A stretch of DNA of 64,000 nucleotides from Bimuria novae-zelandiae CBS 107.79. Taxonomy: Eukaryota; Ascomycota; Dothideomycetes; Pleosporales; Didymosphaeriaceae. The notes under the pieces are model-generated. The model was not told where the DNA came from, made no database searches, and was given only the letters and a program-made list of their open reading frames with translations. Positions 25,174 to 36,218 of this stretch are shown piece by piece. The stretch lies in NCBI GenBank assembly GCA_010015655.1, contig ML976740.1, forward strand, positions 270,364 to 334,363, in the 5' to 3' direction. The number at the start of each line of letters is the position of its first letter. The stretch's first letter is position 1. Both the position numbers and the translations under genes were made by a program.

Positions 25174-26792
25174 ATGTCTTCCGGCTCTCGTCGTACGTTT
25201 TTGCTCCGATTGCGCCCGACGTTTTCGTTGACCTCTATCTATAGCCTCGACCCAGAATGGCCAAGGTGCCAACCAAACATCTGCACCACTCGAGGCTGGT
25301 CCCTCATCACTGCCAGCCTTGTCAACCTACTCCACTGCTACTGCCCATGAGCAGGTTGATGCCATCCGGCCTCTGAGTGCCAACGCTGCCAGTGCTCCAG
25401 CCAAGGACCAGATCGTGGATGTTACTGCTGTCAACAGTGTCGATCCGCTCGGCCTGAGCCAGCACAAGCGACCTAATGTTACTCAGAAACAGATGGAGAT
25501 CGACCATCCGAAAGCTAACAAGCGTCGGATGAAGAAGTTCTACACGAGACAGAATGCTCTGATCGACCAGTTCCTCGAGAGTGGAGACGAGGAACGTCTA
25601 GCTGCTCTAGATACACTGGAGAACGGGCCCAAGGTCAGATTCGCCGTGAATGCTTCGTTCATTGTCAACTTCTGTCTCTTCGTCATTCAGCTGTATGCTG
25701 CTGTCTCCACTGGCTCGCTGTCGCTGTTCGCAACTGCTGCAGATGCCTTCATGGACCTGGTCTCGTCCGTGGTCATGCTCATCACATCGCGTATGGCCGC
25801 CAGGCCCAGCGTGTACAAGTACCCTGTCGGACGTACGCGTATTGAAACGATTGGCATCATCATGTTCTGCTGCCTCATGACCACGGTGGCCATCCAACTG
25901 ATCGTAAGCCGCTTTTGGCTCCCTAGACTCCCAAGAAAACTGACAGTCTTAGGTCGAATCTGGACGTGCCTTGGGTGAGGGGGCCTCGGATCACGAGCAG
26001 CTCCACATCATCCCCATTGCTTTTGTGTCTGTCGCAAGTAAGCTGCGCCAAGCCTGTGGTTCATGTTGAGTGCTTGCTAACCCGCTCCAGTCTTCTCCAA
26101 GGGCGTGCTCTGCGCCTACTGTTTCTTCCTCCGCAGATACCCTGCGGTGCACGTCTTCTTCGTAGACCACCGGAACGACATCATCGTCAACGCCTTCGGC
26201 CTGGCGATGTCGATCGTCGGGAGCCGCGTCGTGTGGTACCTCGACCCGATCGGAGCCATCCTCATCGGTCTCTTGATCCTGTGCTCTTGGGCTGCCAACG
26301 CGTTCGAGCATGTCTGGCTCCTCGTGGGAAAGTCTGCTCCCAACGAGTACATCTCGCGCCTCATCTACATCGTCGTCACGCATGACACGCGCATTAGGAA
26401 GGTTGACACCGTGAGTGTTTGATATCTCGACCACTCATTTACCCCGGACTGACCCGTGATAGTGCCGAGCCTACCACGCTGGGCAGAACTACTACGTCGA
26501 GGTCGACATCGTCATGGACGAGGATATGCCCCTGAAGGTCACCCACGACGTCAGCCAGACCCTGCAGCGGAAGCTAGAAGGTAAGCGATCCCCGCATTAT
26601 ATCCCCAGGTAAATGACTCACACACTATATATAGGTCTCGCAGATGTGGAGAGAGCGTACGTGCACGTCGACTACGAGAATGAGCACGACATCAAGGAGG
26701 AGCACAAGCCGCTTTACGAGATCACCGAGCGGCGGTCGATAAAGCAACGCGTCAAGGGGCTGCTGTCGCGGAACAAGGAGAACAAGGCATAA
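25174..26792 (+). CDS. Cation diffusion facilitator, Mn-type motifs
   Basis: Six exons: 25174-25192, 25245-25903, 25953-26037, 26091-26410, 26463-26580 and 26635-26792. All five introns are 49-54 bp, GT-AG, with matching phases, giving 452 residues. The 19-base first exon (MSSGSR) is needed because the next exon has no in-frame ATG after its upstream stop. CDF proteins export divalent metals from the cytoplasm, to vacuole, Golgi or outside. A hydrophilic N-terminus (about 1-125) is followed by membrane helices. The metal site reads AADAFMD in helix 2 and DHRNDIIVN in helix 5, both of the form DxxxD. That form marks the manganese group, whereas the zinc group has HxxxD. The cytoplasmic C-terminal domain (YYVEVDIVMDEDMPLKVTHD) is complete. 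The gene looks functional. Confidence 0.92.
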
Positions 26793-27103
26793 TTTCACAA
26801 ACAGCATGTATTTAGACGTCTTTCGGCACGATTTTTGATGAGTTGGTCCTGGAAGGACGGTAATATACCCAGTCTCGTATCCTGCTCGTTCAAAAATAGA
26901 CAAATTGCCGGGATCGTAGTGAGCCGTCTATCTCCATGAGGTGATCTAGTAAGCCTCATACATGGCAGGCCTTAACCCCTCGAGAGTCGACTTGGCCCTG
27001 AACGTCGAGAGAGATTGGGCGGTGTACGGAGGGGCGTAGCACATCTCTCCGAGACACTGCTTCCGTCGGTCTACACGGCCTTTGCGGCCTCGCCGGGTAT
27101 GTC
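26793..27103. other. Convergent 3' region
   Basis: Lies between the 3' ends of the CDF gene (+) and the coiled-coil gene (-). Nothing else seen. Confidence 0.55.
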
Positions 27104-28279
27104 CTAGGCGAAATCCCTCACGACCGTCTCCCCAGGAAAGGGCGTTGAGGTGCCCGGCGCCGCTGTCTTAGCCTCCGCCTTCTTCTTCGCCTCCATATCC
27201 TCTTGTCGTACACGCTTCTCTATCGCCATCTCCTCCAGCATCTCGATGAGAGCATAACTGTCGACAGGCTGCGAGTACGGGCACGGCGTCATCGCTGACG
27301 TCGGCGTGGTAGGGTCCTGATCCGGGCACGGGAACGTAGGTTTCCAGGTAACTGGATTGAAGATGATGGTCTCGGTGCTGCTTGTACTAGACACGCTGGT
27401 CAAGCTCTCGGTGCTGTTCGCTCGCTCCATCCTACGCTTGGATGCGCGGCGCTTGCGCTCCACCATCTCCTTGTCGTTGTTGCGGTCCTGCGAGGCCCTA
27501 TTTTTCTCCAGCGCGGCTCTAAGTTCTTGCTCCGCCTTCGAGACCCGCTGAAGGTGTAACTCCTCTTTCTTGAACCGCTCGGTCGCCGCCCTCATCATGT
27601 CCTTCTGCACGTTGTCGAACGCGGGGAACTGCTTCTCCAGCGCGCGGAAGAAGTTCCAGCGCTCCGTCGTCTCGAGGTACCAGTGGCGCACCGCGGAGCT
27701 CTCGTGGGGCGGGTAGTTCTTGGCGATGTAGTTGCGGATGAAGTTGGCGCCCATTTCGTCGAGCACGGTCGAGCCGACGGGGAAGGTGTGCCACAGGCCC
27801 TTTATCTCGAAGAGCATGACGGGCGGGCCGATCATGAGCTTAGTCTGGATGTGCACGTGTAGCAGGTCGATGCCCTTGGGCGGGAGCTCGAGAGCTAACC
27901 ACGCCTTGTGGATCGCGATGCTGATCAGGAGGTTCGGTGAGAACATGAACGAGCTGTAGTTTCCGATGGGTAGCTTCATGTTTGCGTCCTGCATCATGCG
28001 CGCGAGGATCCAGCCCAGGCCTTCGACTTCTATGTCGGCGATGATGTTGATGCCGACGAAGGGGGTGCGCAGGGACATTTGGATGGCGGCTGCGTTGAGT
28101 TCGGGCTGGGGGAGAATCCATTTGCGGAGAGTAGGAGCGAAGTGCAAGACAAGATTGAGGGGGATGTTTGTGGGGAGGTCAGAGAAAGTGTCGATATCGT
28201 TGATGCCGAAGAGGGCGTAAGGCGGCGACAGGACGTCCTTGGGTAGCGCCGAAGGCGGGAACTGTAGCATGTACGACAT
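27104..28279 (-). CDS. Unknown protein with coiled coil
   Basis: A single exon of 391 residues from the first ATG at 28279; the frame extends upstream only through non-ATG codons. I do not recognise the family. The N-terminal 230 residues are well structured in composition (SYMLQFPPSALPKDVLSPPY at the start, several hydrophobic segments such as PNLLISIAIHKAWLALEL, no clear signal peptide). Residues about 225-300 are charged and helical, likely coiled coil (KDMMRAATERFKKEELHLQR). A Ser-rich segment and a Lys/Glu-rich helix close the protein. GC-rich third positions over the whole length support real coding. It is divergent from the FG-repeat gene. Confidence 0.75.
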   Translation of the reverse strand: MSYMLQFPPSALPKDVLSPPYALFGINDIDTFSDLPTNIPLNLVLHFAPTLRKWILPQPELNAAAIQMSLRTPFVGINIIADIEVEGLGWILARMMQDANMKLPIGNYSSFMFSPNLLISIAIHKAWLALELPPKGIDLLHVHIQTKLMIGPPVMLFEIKGLWHTFPVGSTVLDEMGANFIRNYIAKNYPPHESSAVRHWYLETTERWNFFRALEKQFPAFDNVQKDMMRAATERFKKEELHLQRVSKAEQELRAALEKNRASQDRNNDKEMVERKRRASKRRMERANSTESLTSVSSTSSTETIIFNPVTWKPTFPCPDQDPTTPTSAMTPCPYSQPVDSYALIEMLEEMAIEKRVRQEDMEAKKKAEAKTAAPGTSTPFPGETVVRDFA

Positions 28280-28968
28280 GGTGACTGGAGCTTGTACGCT
28301 CGAGTTGTGGAAGCTTTGGCCGATGTTGCTTTTTGGCAATATCTGGGTCTGTGGGCAGAAGTCGTGGAGCAAGGTGCTGGTTGGCAACGGTTTTAATCGG
28401 CCTTATTCAAACGATTGCAAGAATGATAGAGACGGCAAGGTGAGCCTAGTACATATTCGTCAGTAATTGACTCATATCTCTAAGTAGGAATCTATACATG
28501 CCTTGCGAGCACCAGACCCTTGGGTCAGACCTTGCGGCAGGTGCCTTCGACACGCGGAGCGCACGTGCTGGTCGATCGCTCGAACGCGTGAGTCCGTTTG
28601 TCGTGACGGCAAGTCCCGAGCGCTACTCGCACAAAACTCGATGTCCCTGGTATGTGTGAAATGCTGCGTCAAAGAATACGATCGTAGGTGCTGCGCAGCA
28701 TGCAGCGAGTGTGAGCCGCTTTGGCCAAGGACTGAACGAGAGAGCAAACTCAACAACACCAGGCAACGTCATTCACTACGGTAGGTGCCAAGGGCAGTTT
28801 TTCAAGAGCCTCGCACTCTCCCCGAGCCCCTTCTTCTATAAAATCCCACTGCCTCGCTAGGGTAAACGCGGCAACCACGCGCCCTCCCGTCGTGCCTGCC
28901 TCACTCACAACCGTGGACCACGCGTCACCCTGACAAACAAACAAACACACCTCCACTAGCTTTACCCC
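28280..28968. promoter_or_regulatory. Divergent promoter region
   Basis: Lies between two divergent genes. A TATAAAA box is at 28837-28843, 126 bp before the downstream ATG. No conserved open frame is seen inside. Confidence 0.5.
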
Positions 28969-31197
28969 ATGCACACCTTTGAGAAGTTATCTAAGTTCAA
29001 ACTGCCAGATATGCCGGATACCGAGGCGACTGCAGCCGATGCACCCAAGCAGCCAGCGCTCGACTTGAGCAAGAATATCTTTGGCCAGCACAAGGAGAAG
29101 GAACAGCAGGAGAAGCAGGAGCAGAAGGAGCGAGAGGAACGCTCGTCCGCACCCTCGCCGCCGCCGCCGCTATTCACGTTCAACACCACGACTCGATCCA
29201 CTTGGCGTACGGAAACCGCGGACGACGAGAAGTGTATCCAGATTGTTGTTGAGCGCAAGGGATTCCCCAATGGCGCTGTCATCTGTGACCGCGTCGATCC
29301 AGACCTCCTCTTCAAGTCCGTTCCTGCACTGCGGAAGCACCTTGATGGTCGCCAGATCTTCTTACCGTCTGCTTCGTGTCTGGACGAAGAAACCGTCGAG
29401 TCAATGGTGTACGACCTCGTGCGTTGTGCGAAGGAAGGAACGCCCATCCCAGTGCCCGACCATGTCATGAAGGAGCCAGTTCCCATGATCCTGATGCACT
29501 GCGTTCTGGTCTTCTTCGAGATGGAGAAGGAGGCCGAAGAGTTCAAGAACGCCCTCTGGAACATGTTCAGCATTGTAGATATGAAGCCTATCGATGTGAT
29601 CTGGATCTGGGATACGTTTGGTAAACAGGATCGGTCCGAGCCGTATAGTGCGCCCTTCGCAGAGGAGTATGTGCAGATGATGGCGTGGCGGATCTTGACC
29701 CTCGATGCGAAGCTTGAACTCAACGCGCACATCCGTCGTCTCATCGAGCTGGAGCAGGAGCCGAAATATTTCACTGAGGTGATGGAGAAGCGCTTCAAGA
29801 CTCATGGCCTGGGAAAGGACCCTCTTTCTCGGGTACCAAAGGAGTCATCCACTAAGCCTGAAGCCTCCGCCTTGTCCAAGATGAGTAAGCCCGCGAGCGG
29901 TGACGGTAGTGAGCAGACGAATCATTCAGGAGCCTTGACTGAGGTTCAATCAGGCGGAGGCTCCGAGAACAAGCCGAACCCGACTACCACCCCTGGCACG
30001 AGCCAGCAGAATAAGACTCCTATGGCGCCGCCACTAAAGCTAGCACCGCCTCAAGCGCCTTGTCAGGGAACCATATTTTCAGGATTCAACTTTGCTGGCG
30101 CAGCAGCCAAGGTCCAGAAAGATTCAAAGCCTACCTCGCAGGCCACTGCAAAGGCCGGTACCAAGCGGCCCAGCTCTTCCGATGACAACACTGGAGATCA
30201 AAAGCGCGTTATGATAGGCTTCGGCACTCCAGACTCCGCTGCAATTACTCCAGGCTTCAACTTCAAGAACGTTGGTGCAACAGAATCTGCAGCGCCGAAA
30301 CCAACGACTACGATTCCACCTGCTATGAGCTTCCTCGGTCTCGGCTTTGGAGGAGCTAGTGCTGGGAAGACGGCTGAATCCCTACCAGCAGGTGGATTCC
30401 CGTCCACTGCATCGGAAATCGGTGCTACTGCCTCATCTCAGCCTTTCAATCTATTCGGTGGAAGCAGTCAAGCTACGACGCAGCCGGCCACACCTGCGAC
30501 CACCACTACGGGCTTCCCCTTTGGTGGATCTGCTATGGCTCAATCCACCACCGGCGCAGCTGCGCAGTCGAACCATGGTTTGGGAGCGTCAGCTGGGTCG
30601 AAAGCCAATCCATTTGGTGCCACCCAGACGCCAGCAACTCCATCAGGTCCTCCTCATGCTGGAGGATTCAGCTTGTTCAAGGCCCCAGCTTCAAACACGT
30701 CAAAATCAGATACCTCTGGTTCTACGTTTGGAACGCCTTCGAATAACGCTGTACCCGCAGCAACGTCGAGTAACACCGGTTTGTTTGGCTTTTCGTCAAA
30801 GAACGTTAATACGTTCGGAGCAACATCGAACACTGCCGGTACATTCGGAGCGTCAGCAACTAGTGCTGCCGGCTTATTGGGAACATCGTTGACCACTGCT
30901 GAGACATTTGGAGCTCGACCCAGCACTGCTTTACCTGCAGCTCCACAAACTCCCACGCCATCCGCGGCCAGCTTCTCCACTTCGATGAATACGAATTTCG
31001 GTAGCACTCCGCAGCCGACCACGGGGAGCCCTTTCCCCAACGCTGGCTTCGGTCAAGCGGTGGGCGATTCAGGTGCTGGGAACAACACGTTTGCATTCCA
31101 GGCTCCAGCTGGAGGTACCGGTACTGCAAGCGGTGCGGCGGCTGGTGGCATGCGTAGAATGGCGAAGGCGACGGGCGCGAAGCGTCCTAGGCGCTAG
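28969..31197 (+). CDS. FG-repeat nucleoporin-like protein
   Basis: A single exon of 742 residues. The first 290 residues hold a Lys/Glu-rich start and a folded domain (CIQIVVERKGFPNGAVICDR, later MEKEAEEFKNALWNMF) that I cannot name; it has a loosely BTB-like look. From about residue 300 the chain is Ser/Thr/Ala/Gly/Pro-rich with many FG and related dipeptides: GFGTPDS, LGLGFGG, FNLFGGSS, GFPFGGS, NPFGAT, STFGTPS, LFGFSSK, NTFGATS, GTFGASA, ETFGARP, NFGSTP. The extreme C-terminus is basic (RRMAKATGAKRPRR). FG stretches of this kind form the permeability barrier of the nuclear pore, so a pore or pore-associated role is likely, but a folded N-terminal domain of this kind does not let me assign a particular Nup. 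A nuclear or other FG-containing adaptor is the alternative. Confidence 0.8.
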   Translation: MHTFEKLSKFKLPDMPDTEATAADAPKQPALDLSKNIFGQHKEKEQQEKQEQKEREERSSAPSPPPPLFTFNTTTRSTWRTETADDEKCIQIVVERKGFPNGAVICDRVDPDLLFKSVPALRKHLDGRQIFLPSASCLDEETVESMVYDLVRCAKEGTPIPVPDHVMKEPVPMILMHCVLVFFEMEKEAEEFKNALWNMFSIVDMKPIDVIWIWDTFGKQDRSEPYSAPFAEEYVQMMAWRILTLDAKLELNAHIRRLIELEQEPKYFTEVMEKRFKTHGLGKDPLSRVPKESSTKPEASALSKMSKPASGDGSEQTNHSGALTEVQSGGGSENKPNPTTTPGTSQQNKTPMAPPLKLAPPQAPCQGTIFSGFNFAGAAAKVQKDSKPTSQATAKAGTKRPSSSDDNTGDQKRVMIGFGTPDSAAITPGFNFKNVGATESAAPKPTTTIPPAMSFLGLGFGGASAGKTAESLPAGGFPSTASEIGATASSQPFNLFGGSSQATTQPATPATTTTGFPFGGSAMAQSTTGAAAQSNHGLGASAGSKANPFGATQTPATPSGPPHAGGFSLFKAPASNTSKSDTSGSTFGTPSNNAVPAATSSNTGLFGFSSKNVNTFGATSNTAGTFGASATSAAGLLGTSLTTAETFGARPSTALPAAPQTPTPSAASFSTSMNTNFGSTPQPTTGSPFPNAGFGQAVGDSGAGNNTFAFQAPAGGTGTASGAAAGGMRRMAKATGAKRPRR

Positions 31198-31750
31198 AGT
31201 GGAGGAGCTCACAGGGTACGATGAGTGAAGGAGTATGCGGTGTGTATGGGACGATTTGACATTTTCTTTCGGATTCAAAGCGACGGACACGTTTGCATGG
31301 AAAATTTTAGGCATGAGGTCTAACTTTGTGTTGCGGCGCATTGCCTGTTTAGGGAAGCATGTAGGATGAAGAAGAAATGTATGAAGTACTTTCACAGAGG
31401 ATATTGGGCGTGCAATCATGTTGTGATTCAAGGGCTGAGATGTGTGGGAAGGAAAGGCAGATTACATGGCGTAGAATGAACACAAAGCACAGGACACATG
31501 AGATAGACTGTTAGGAGGCTGGATCAGGAAGGGAGACATACAAATGGACTGGACAATGGGACAAACTGATCTGGATCAGAGCCACGGATACCTGAAACAT
31601 TGAGAACGAAACATGAACATCGCATCTGCCCTCATGAACACCGCCAGAGAAGCGCTTGCGCTCGAAGGCACATGACTTGATTGAGTGAAGTGAGGAAGCC
31701 ACACCTCGCTCAAAGGGGTAGTTCCACCCGCGGCAACGCAAGCGCGACCG
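31198..31750. other. Intergenic region at the island's left border
   Basis: The 3' side of the FG-repeat gene up to transposon A. No gene seen. It contains one copy of a 33-bp dispersed repeat (31653-31685). Confidence 0.5.
31653..31685 (+). repeat. Dispersed 33-bp repeat, copy 1
   Basis: Contains CGCTTGCGCTCGAAGGCACA; 31 of 33 bases match 54210-54242. Confidence 0.7.
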
Positions 31751-33866
31751 TAACGTGTCCGTGCGCGTGCCGAGCCACTTCGCGTGACGAGCCACCCAAC
31801 ACCATAACAGCTCATGCAAGAATGAGGCTGCAGAACTACCTACAAACAATATTATTATAAGATTTTCTACTAGGGTAGTTAATCGATAGCTGCAATTAAT
31901 TTGCACTACTTAAATCTATCTAGAAGCTTAACGTCGCGGCCGCTGCGTGTAGATTTGCTCGGGGCAGCAGATGCGCCCTCTGAGGCCTCCCCAACATCTG
32001 TAGCATTAATAACACGTTTTGGACGCTTTCTGCTCTATGTAGATGGCTAAGAAGCCTTTCTCTTACACCTTTAAGATAGTTGTAGAGCTTTTTCTGCGTC
32101 GCGGGCAGACTTCTAGGCAGCGCGCTGAGCTGCCTTTTTAGCCCTCTCCTTCTCCTTCGCCTTCTTAGCTGCCTCTCGCGTATTACGCTTTTCCTGCTAC
32201 ATTTTCTCCTTATATAGCTTAGCTACCTTCTTTAGCTTTACTATTTTTACTTTTTAAAGCTACTACTACTTATCCTCTTATTCCTTAATAAATTAATAAA
32301 CATGTGCCTCCCTTACTTTCCTTAGTAACTATAAGATAGCCCTACTCTAATACTTCTAGCGCTATTAAAAATCTAGAGTCTTACCCTTCTTTCTACGCTT
32401 CTCCTTAATAGATAGTGCCTGCTTAATCCTATCTATCTCATGCTTAAGTAGCTTATTTTAGATAGATAGGTGGTGGAGCGATTGACGAAGCTTCTTTGTA
32501 TCTTAACTACCCTAATCCTTCACTGCTAATCGTACAAGCCTATCCATCTTTCTCCAGTCATGATCGCTAAGCCCTGATAAGGAGTTATCGCCTGATTCTT
32601 GATCCTAGGCGAACCTATCTAGGATAGGATTAGGATTAGGTGGCGATATGCCTGTGGCTCTAAAAGAGCTAAGGATAGTTGATTCCTTAAAGGAGGCCTT
32701 CCACGCATTCTAGAATAAGGGGAAGAAGTCGTCTTTAGTAATAGAAGCTAGGCCTTAGCTTCTATAAAGGTATCGTGATAGCTCTGCTAAGTATGCTATT
32801 AATAGAGGCTTAAACATCGCAACGTTAAGTGGCTAAAGCGTATAAGTTAAGTAAGGAGGTAGGATAGCAAGCAGGATCCTATACTTATTATAATAGTTAA
32901 TAAAGTCTATAGTAACATAAAATCCGTGGCCGTCTATAATTAAAAGACGATATAATCGTTAAGTCTTCTCTTTTATACAGCGATCGAACACCTGCTTAAG
33001 CCAGGCAAGCCCGATATCGTTGTTCGTCCAGCTAGAGGATAATAAGGTAATAAAGACTTTATATTCTCCTGCCTTAATATCCTCTACCCAGCTTGATTAG
33101 ATGCCCTTGTTGGCGGCCTTATAAATAAGGCTTAGCGGCAGAGCTGATCTATTAGCGCAGATACATGCCAGGAGCGTGATCTATGCGCGATTGCTATCTT
33201 AGAGTAATGCCCTAACCTCCTTCTTCTCCTACATTCGTCTGCTAAATATTCTCTTTAATCTACTAATAATACCAATCAGAACGCCTTTTTCATCTATATT
33301 GTAGATATAACGAGGATCTATGCGATATTTATCTATCTTACTGTATAGAAGGTTAAAATAAAGGCGATATTTATCCACTGAATCAGCTTTGTGGCAATTA
33401 TTGTCCATCCCGACGGTCCATTAGGAGATAAGATAAATGCTGTGTCGGTTGATAAAGCGGGTAACCCAGCTCTCGCTAACTGGCTCCTTTGCTATCGTAG
33501 AGGCAAAATTCTGTATCATCTCTCTAGTAGGAGGTGTATGTCTCTTTGTAAGTCCTTCGATATATCGTACAAGCTCCTGCTCTTGTTGTGGTGTAAGTTT
33601 CTGCTAGTTGATATTCTTGGCTTCATTTAGGGCCTGAACGCGCTTGTGTCTTCGGGACAACGTAGTCCAATCTACACCATAGGTAGCTGCTATTTTTCTA
33701 TATGAAAATTTTTCTCCTGGATCTAAAGATTGAATAGCTTTAATCGCATCTTCAATTGCCCCTATATTGGTGGAGTTACGACGCGTCAAAGTTAGTGAGT
33801 CATTCAGTCTTTAGGTGTTGGGTGGCTCGTTACGCGAAGTGGCTCGGCACGCGCACAGACACGTTA
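31751..33866 (-). mobile_element. Pogo/Fot1-like transposon A
   Basis: 2.1 kb, with inverted repeats of about 53 bp (31751-31803 and 33814-33866) starting TAACGTGTC and differing at two positions, both C/T transitions. TA lies at both ends. It is the least decayed of the pogo-like copies here: CA and TG are still fairly common in the interior, although stops are present. The transposase start is readable on the minus strand at 33604-33789. Its right TA (33865-33866) is also the left TA of element B. Confidence 0.9.
33604..33789 (-). pseudogene. Transposase N-terminus of element A
   Basis: Reads IEDAIKAIQSLDPGEKFSYR then KIAATYGVDWTTLSRRHKRV, the helix-turn-helix of fungal pogo-like transposases. 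The frame then closes; the DDE part further left is present only as decayed sequence. Confidence 0.8.
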
Positions 33867-35995
33867 CCCTGCCGAGACAGTCAGTGCGCCGCGACACTAA
33901 CGCGCCACCCCAACACCAGCACCGCAGCCAGCAACATGAGGCTGTAGAGTTTTACATAAAAGCTTTTATCGCGAAATTTTTTAGAGTTAAGATTTTATAG
34001 AGCTATAGAAAATTACTAGCTAGTTAAATTATAGATATTTGCTTAGTGTTCTAATTATTTAGCCACTACGCGATGCTAACGCTAATAGCGTAAATATTAT
34101 TATATTAATGCGTATAGATGCCGGCGTAGGCTTCTTCCTTTTTATAATTATATAAGTAGCTTTTAAAGCATTCTAGCTTCCCTTTTTAGTAATTTTAAGA
34201 CGTTTTTAAAGTTATTATTAAGTCTTGCAAGCCTATTAATAGAGGTATTACTTAGTAGCTTAATTAGCTTTCTTCTTAGCGCGCGTATTTCTAGCTACTA
34301 CACGCGTAACACGCTTCTCTTATAGTAAATAAGCTTTAAGCTACCTATTTACTATCTAGATCTCTCTCTGCTTACTTTTCTAGAGTTGTAGTTATTGCTT
34401 TTTAGCCTTTTATTAGCTAAGAGAATCGCGCGCCCTCTATACGCGGGCAGGTAATTAGAAAACAGATCCTTTATGCTACTTATCTAGCTGCTTAAAAGGT
34501 AGAGTCCTGCCCTTTGTTTAACGCCGTTTCTAGTTTGTGAGGGCTTCTTGTAGCCCCTGATTCTTATGCTCTAGGAGCTACTTTTATATAGAAATTAAGT
34601 ATATAGTGTAATTTAGCTTCTTGGCCTTATCACCTCCCCCTGTATTAACAACAACCTTTAAAAGCTAATCGATTTTGCGCTAATCAGACGCGCTAAGTAC
34701 TAAAGTAGAGCTTTTACGTAATTTCTATTCTAGAGACTTATCTCTATTAAATTAACTAAGGATTAGTGTAGGATCTAGCGGCAAAATACCTATATACTTA
34801 AAAGCTTTAGCAATTAATTACGGCGTAACTAACGTTGTTTAGGCCCTTTAGAATAGTGTAAAGAAGTCTCTTTTAGTAATTGTTAATAGCCCCTAACTCC
34901 TATACAGGTATGCGGAGAGCTTGTCGGAGTAGGCAGTAAAAAGAGACTTAAACACATAAACGTCTAGAGGCTATAGCGTATAAGTAGCGTAAGGGGGAAA
35001 TATCGCAAGGAGGATCTTTTTCTAATTATAATAGTTAATAAAATCTATAGTAACGTGAGATCTATGCCTATTAAGGACTAAAAGTCGCTACTATTATTAA
35101 GCCTTCTCCTTAGTATAGCGATTAAATACCTGTTTTAGCTATTAAAGCCCTATCTCGTTGTTTAACTATCTAAAGGTTAATAAGGTAATAAAGACTTTAT
35201 AAGAATTAACGTTAATTTCCTTAACCTAGCTTAATTGTAGAGTCTCAGCGTTAGATCAATAGATTAGTAATAGATTAACAGTAGATCCATCGGCGCATAT
35301 ACATGCGATAAGCGAGATCCACTCACGACTGCCATCCTAGATAGATTGCCTCACTTGGCGACTCTCATATATAGGCCTGTCGAAGATCCTTTTTGACCTG
35401 CCGGTGATGCCGAGTAGGAAGCCTTTTTCGTCCATATTATAGGTATGCTAAGGCTCTATACCATACTTTATAATTTTCTTATATAGAAGCTTAAAGTAGA
35501 GCCTATATCTTGCGCCTAAATTAGCGTTATAGTAATTACTATCTAGCCTAGTTGTCTATCGCAAGATTAGGGAGTTAAAGTAGCGCCTAATAAAGTAATT
35601 AACCTATCGCATAGAGACATCCTTTTTAGTAATAATTAATATAAAGTTTTAGATTATCTAACGCGTAGGGGGTAGACCTTTCTAAGTAAGACGCTATATA
35701 TACTATAGGAGCTTAGATTCTTATTATTAGTTAAGATTTTAATAAGTCTATAGTAGCTATGTACGCGCCTGCATGGCGCGTCTATGCTAGCGCGTTAATG
35801 TTGACCGCATAACACCAAATTCTTCTGCAATTTTTCTATATGAGAAAGTTTCTCCAGGTTCTCGTGAGTCGATAGCGATGATTGCAGCCTTAATCGGATC
35901 CATATTGGTGGAGATGCGGCGCGTCAAAGTTGAGGTGCTACATCTGTTGGGGTGGCGCGTTAGTGTCGCGGCGCACTGACTGTCTCGGCAGGGTA
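33865..35995 (-). mobile_element. Pogo/Fot1-like transposon B
   Basis: 2.13 kb, with matching 50-bp inverted repeats at 33865-33914 and the mirrored right end, starting TACCCTGCCGAGACAG. The interior is AT-rich and heavily RIP-mutated. The transposase start is readable on the minus strand around 35787-35925 (DPIKAAIIAIDSREPGETFS then YRKIAEEFGVMRSTLTR). It abuts element A with a single TA between them. Confidence 0.9.
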
Positions 35996-36218
35996 TTACA
36001 TAGGCAAGAGATAGCAGCAATAGTTATCACTCTCGAGCTCCATGAATGTCTGCCTTTGACTTGAAGCGGACATAACGGGCATCAATTATGAACGAGTGCT
36101 TAAACACAACAGCGATCGCGCGTGGGGAAAAGACTAAGTCGAAGTTTGTGAGGGCAGGCGGCTAGTTCCACAATTTGTTTGTCGCATGGTGGGGCAAGCG
36201 CTTTGCGAAGAGCCGCTA
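35996..36218. other. Host DNA between elements B and C
   Basis: 223 bases of normal base composition between two transposons; no coding signal recognised. Confidence 0.5.
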
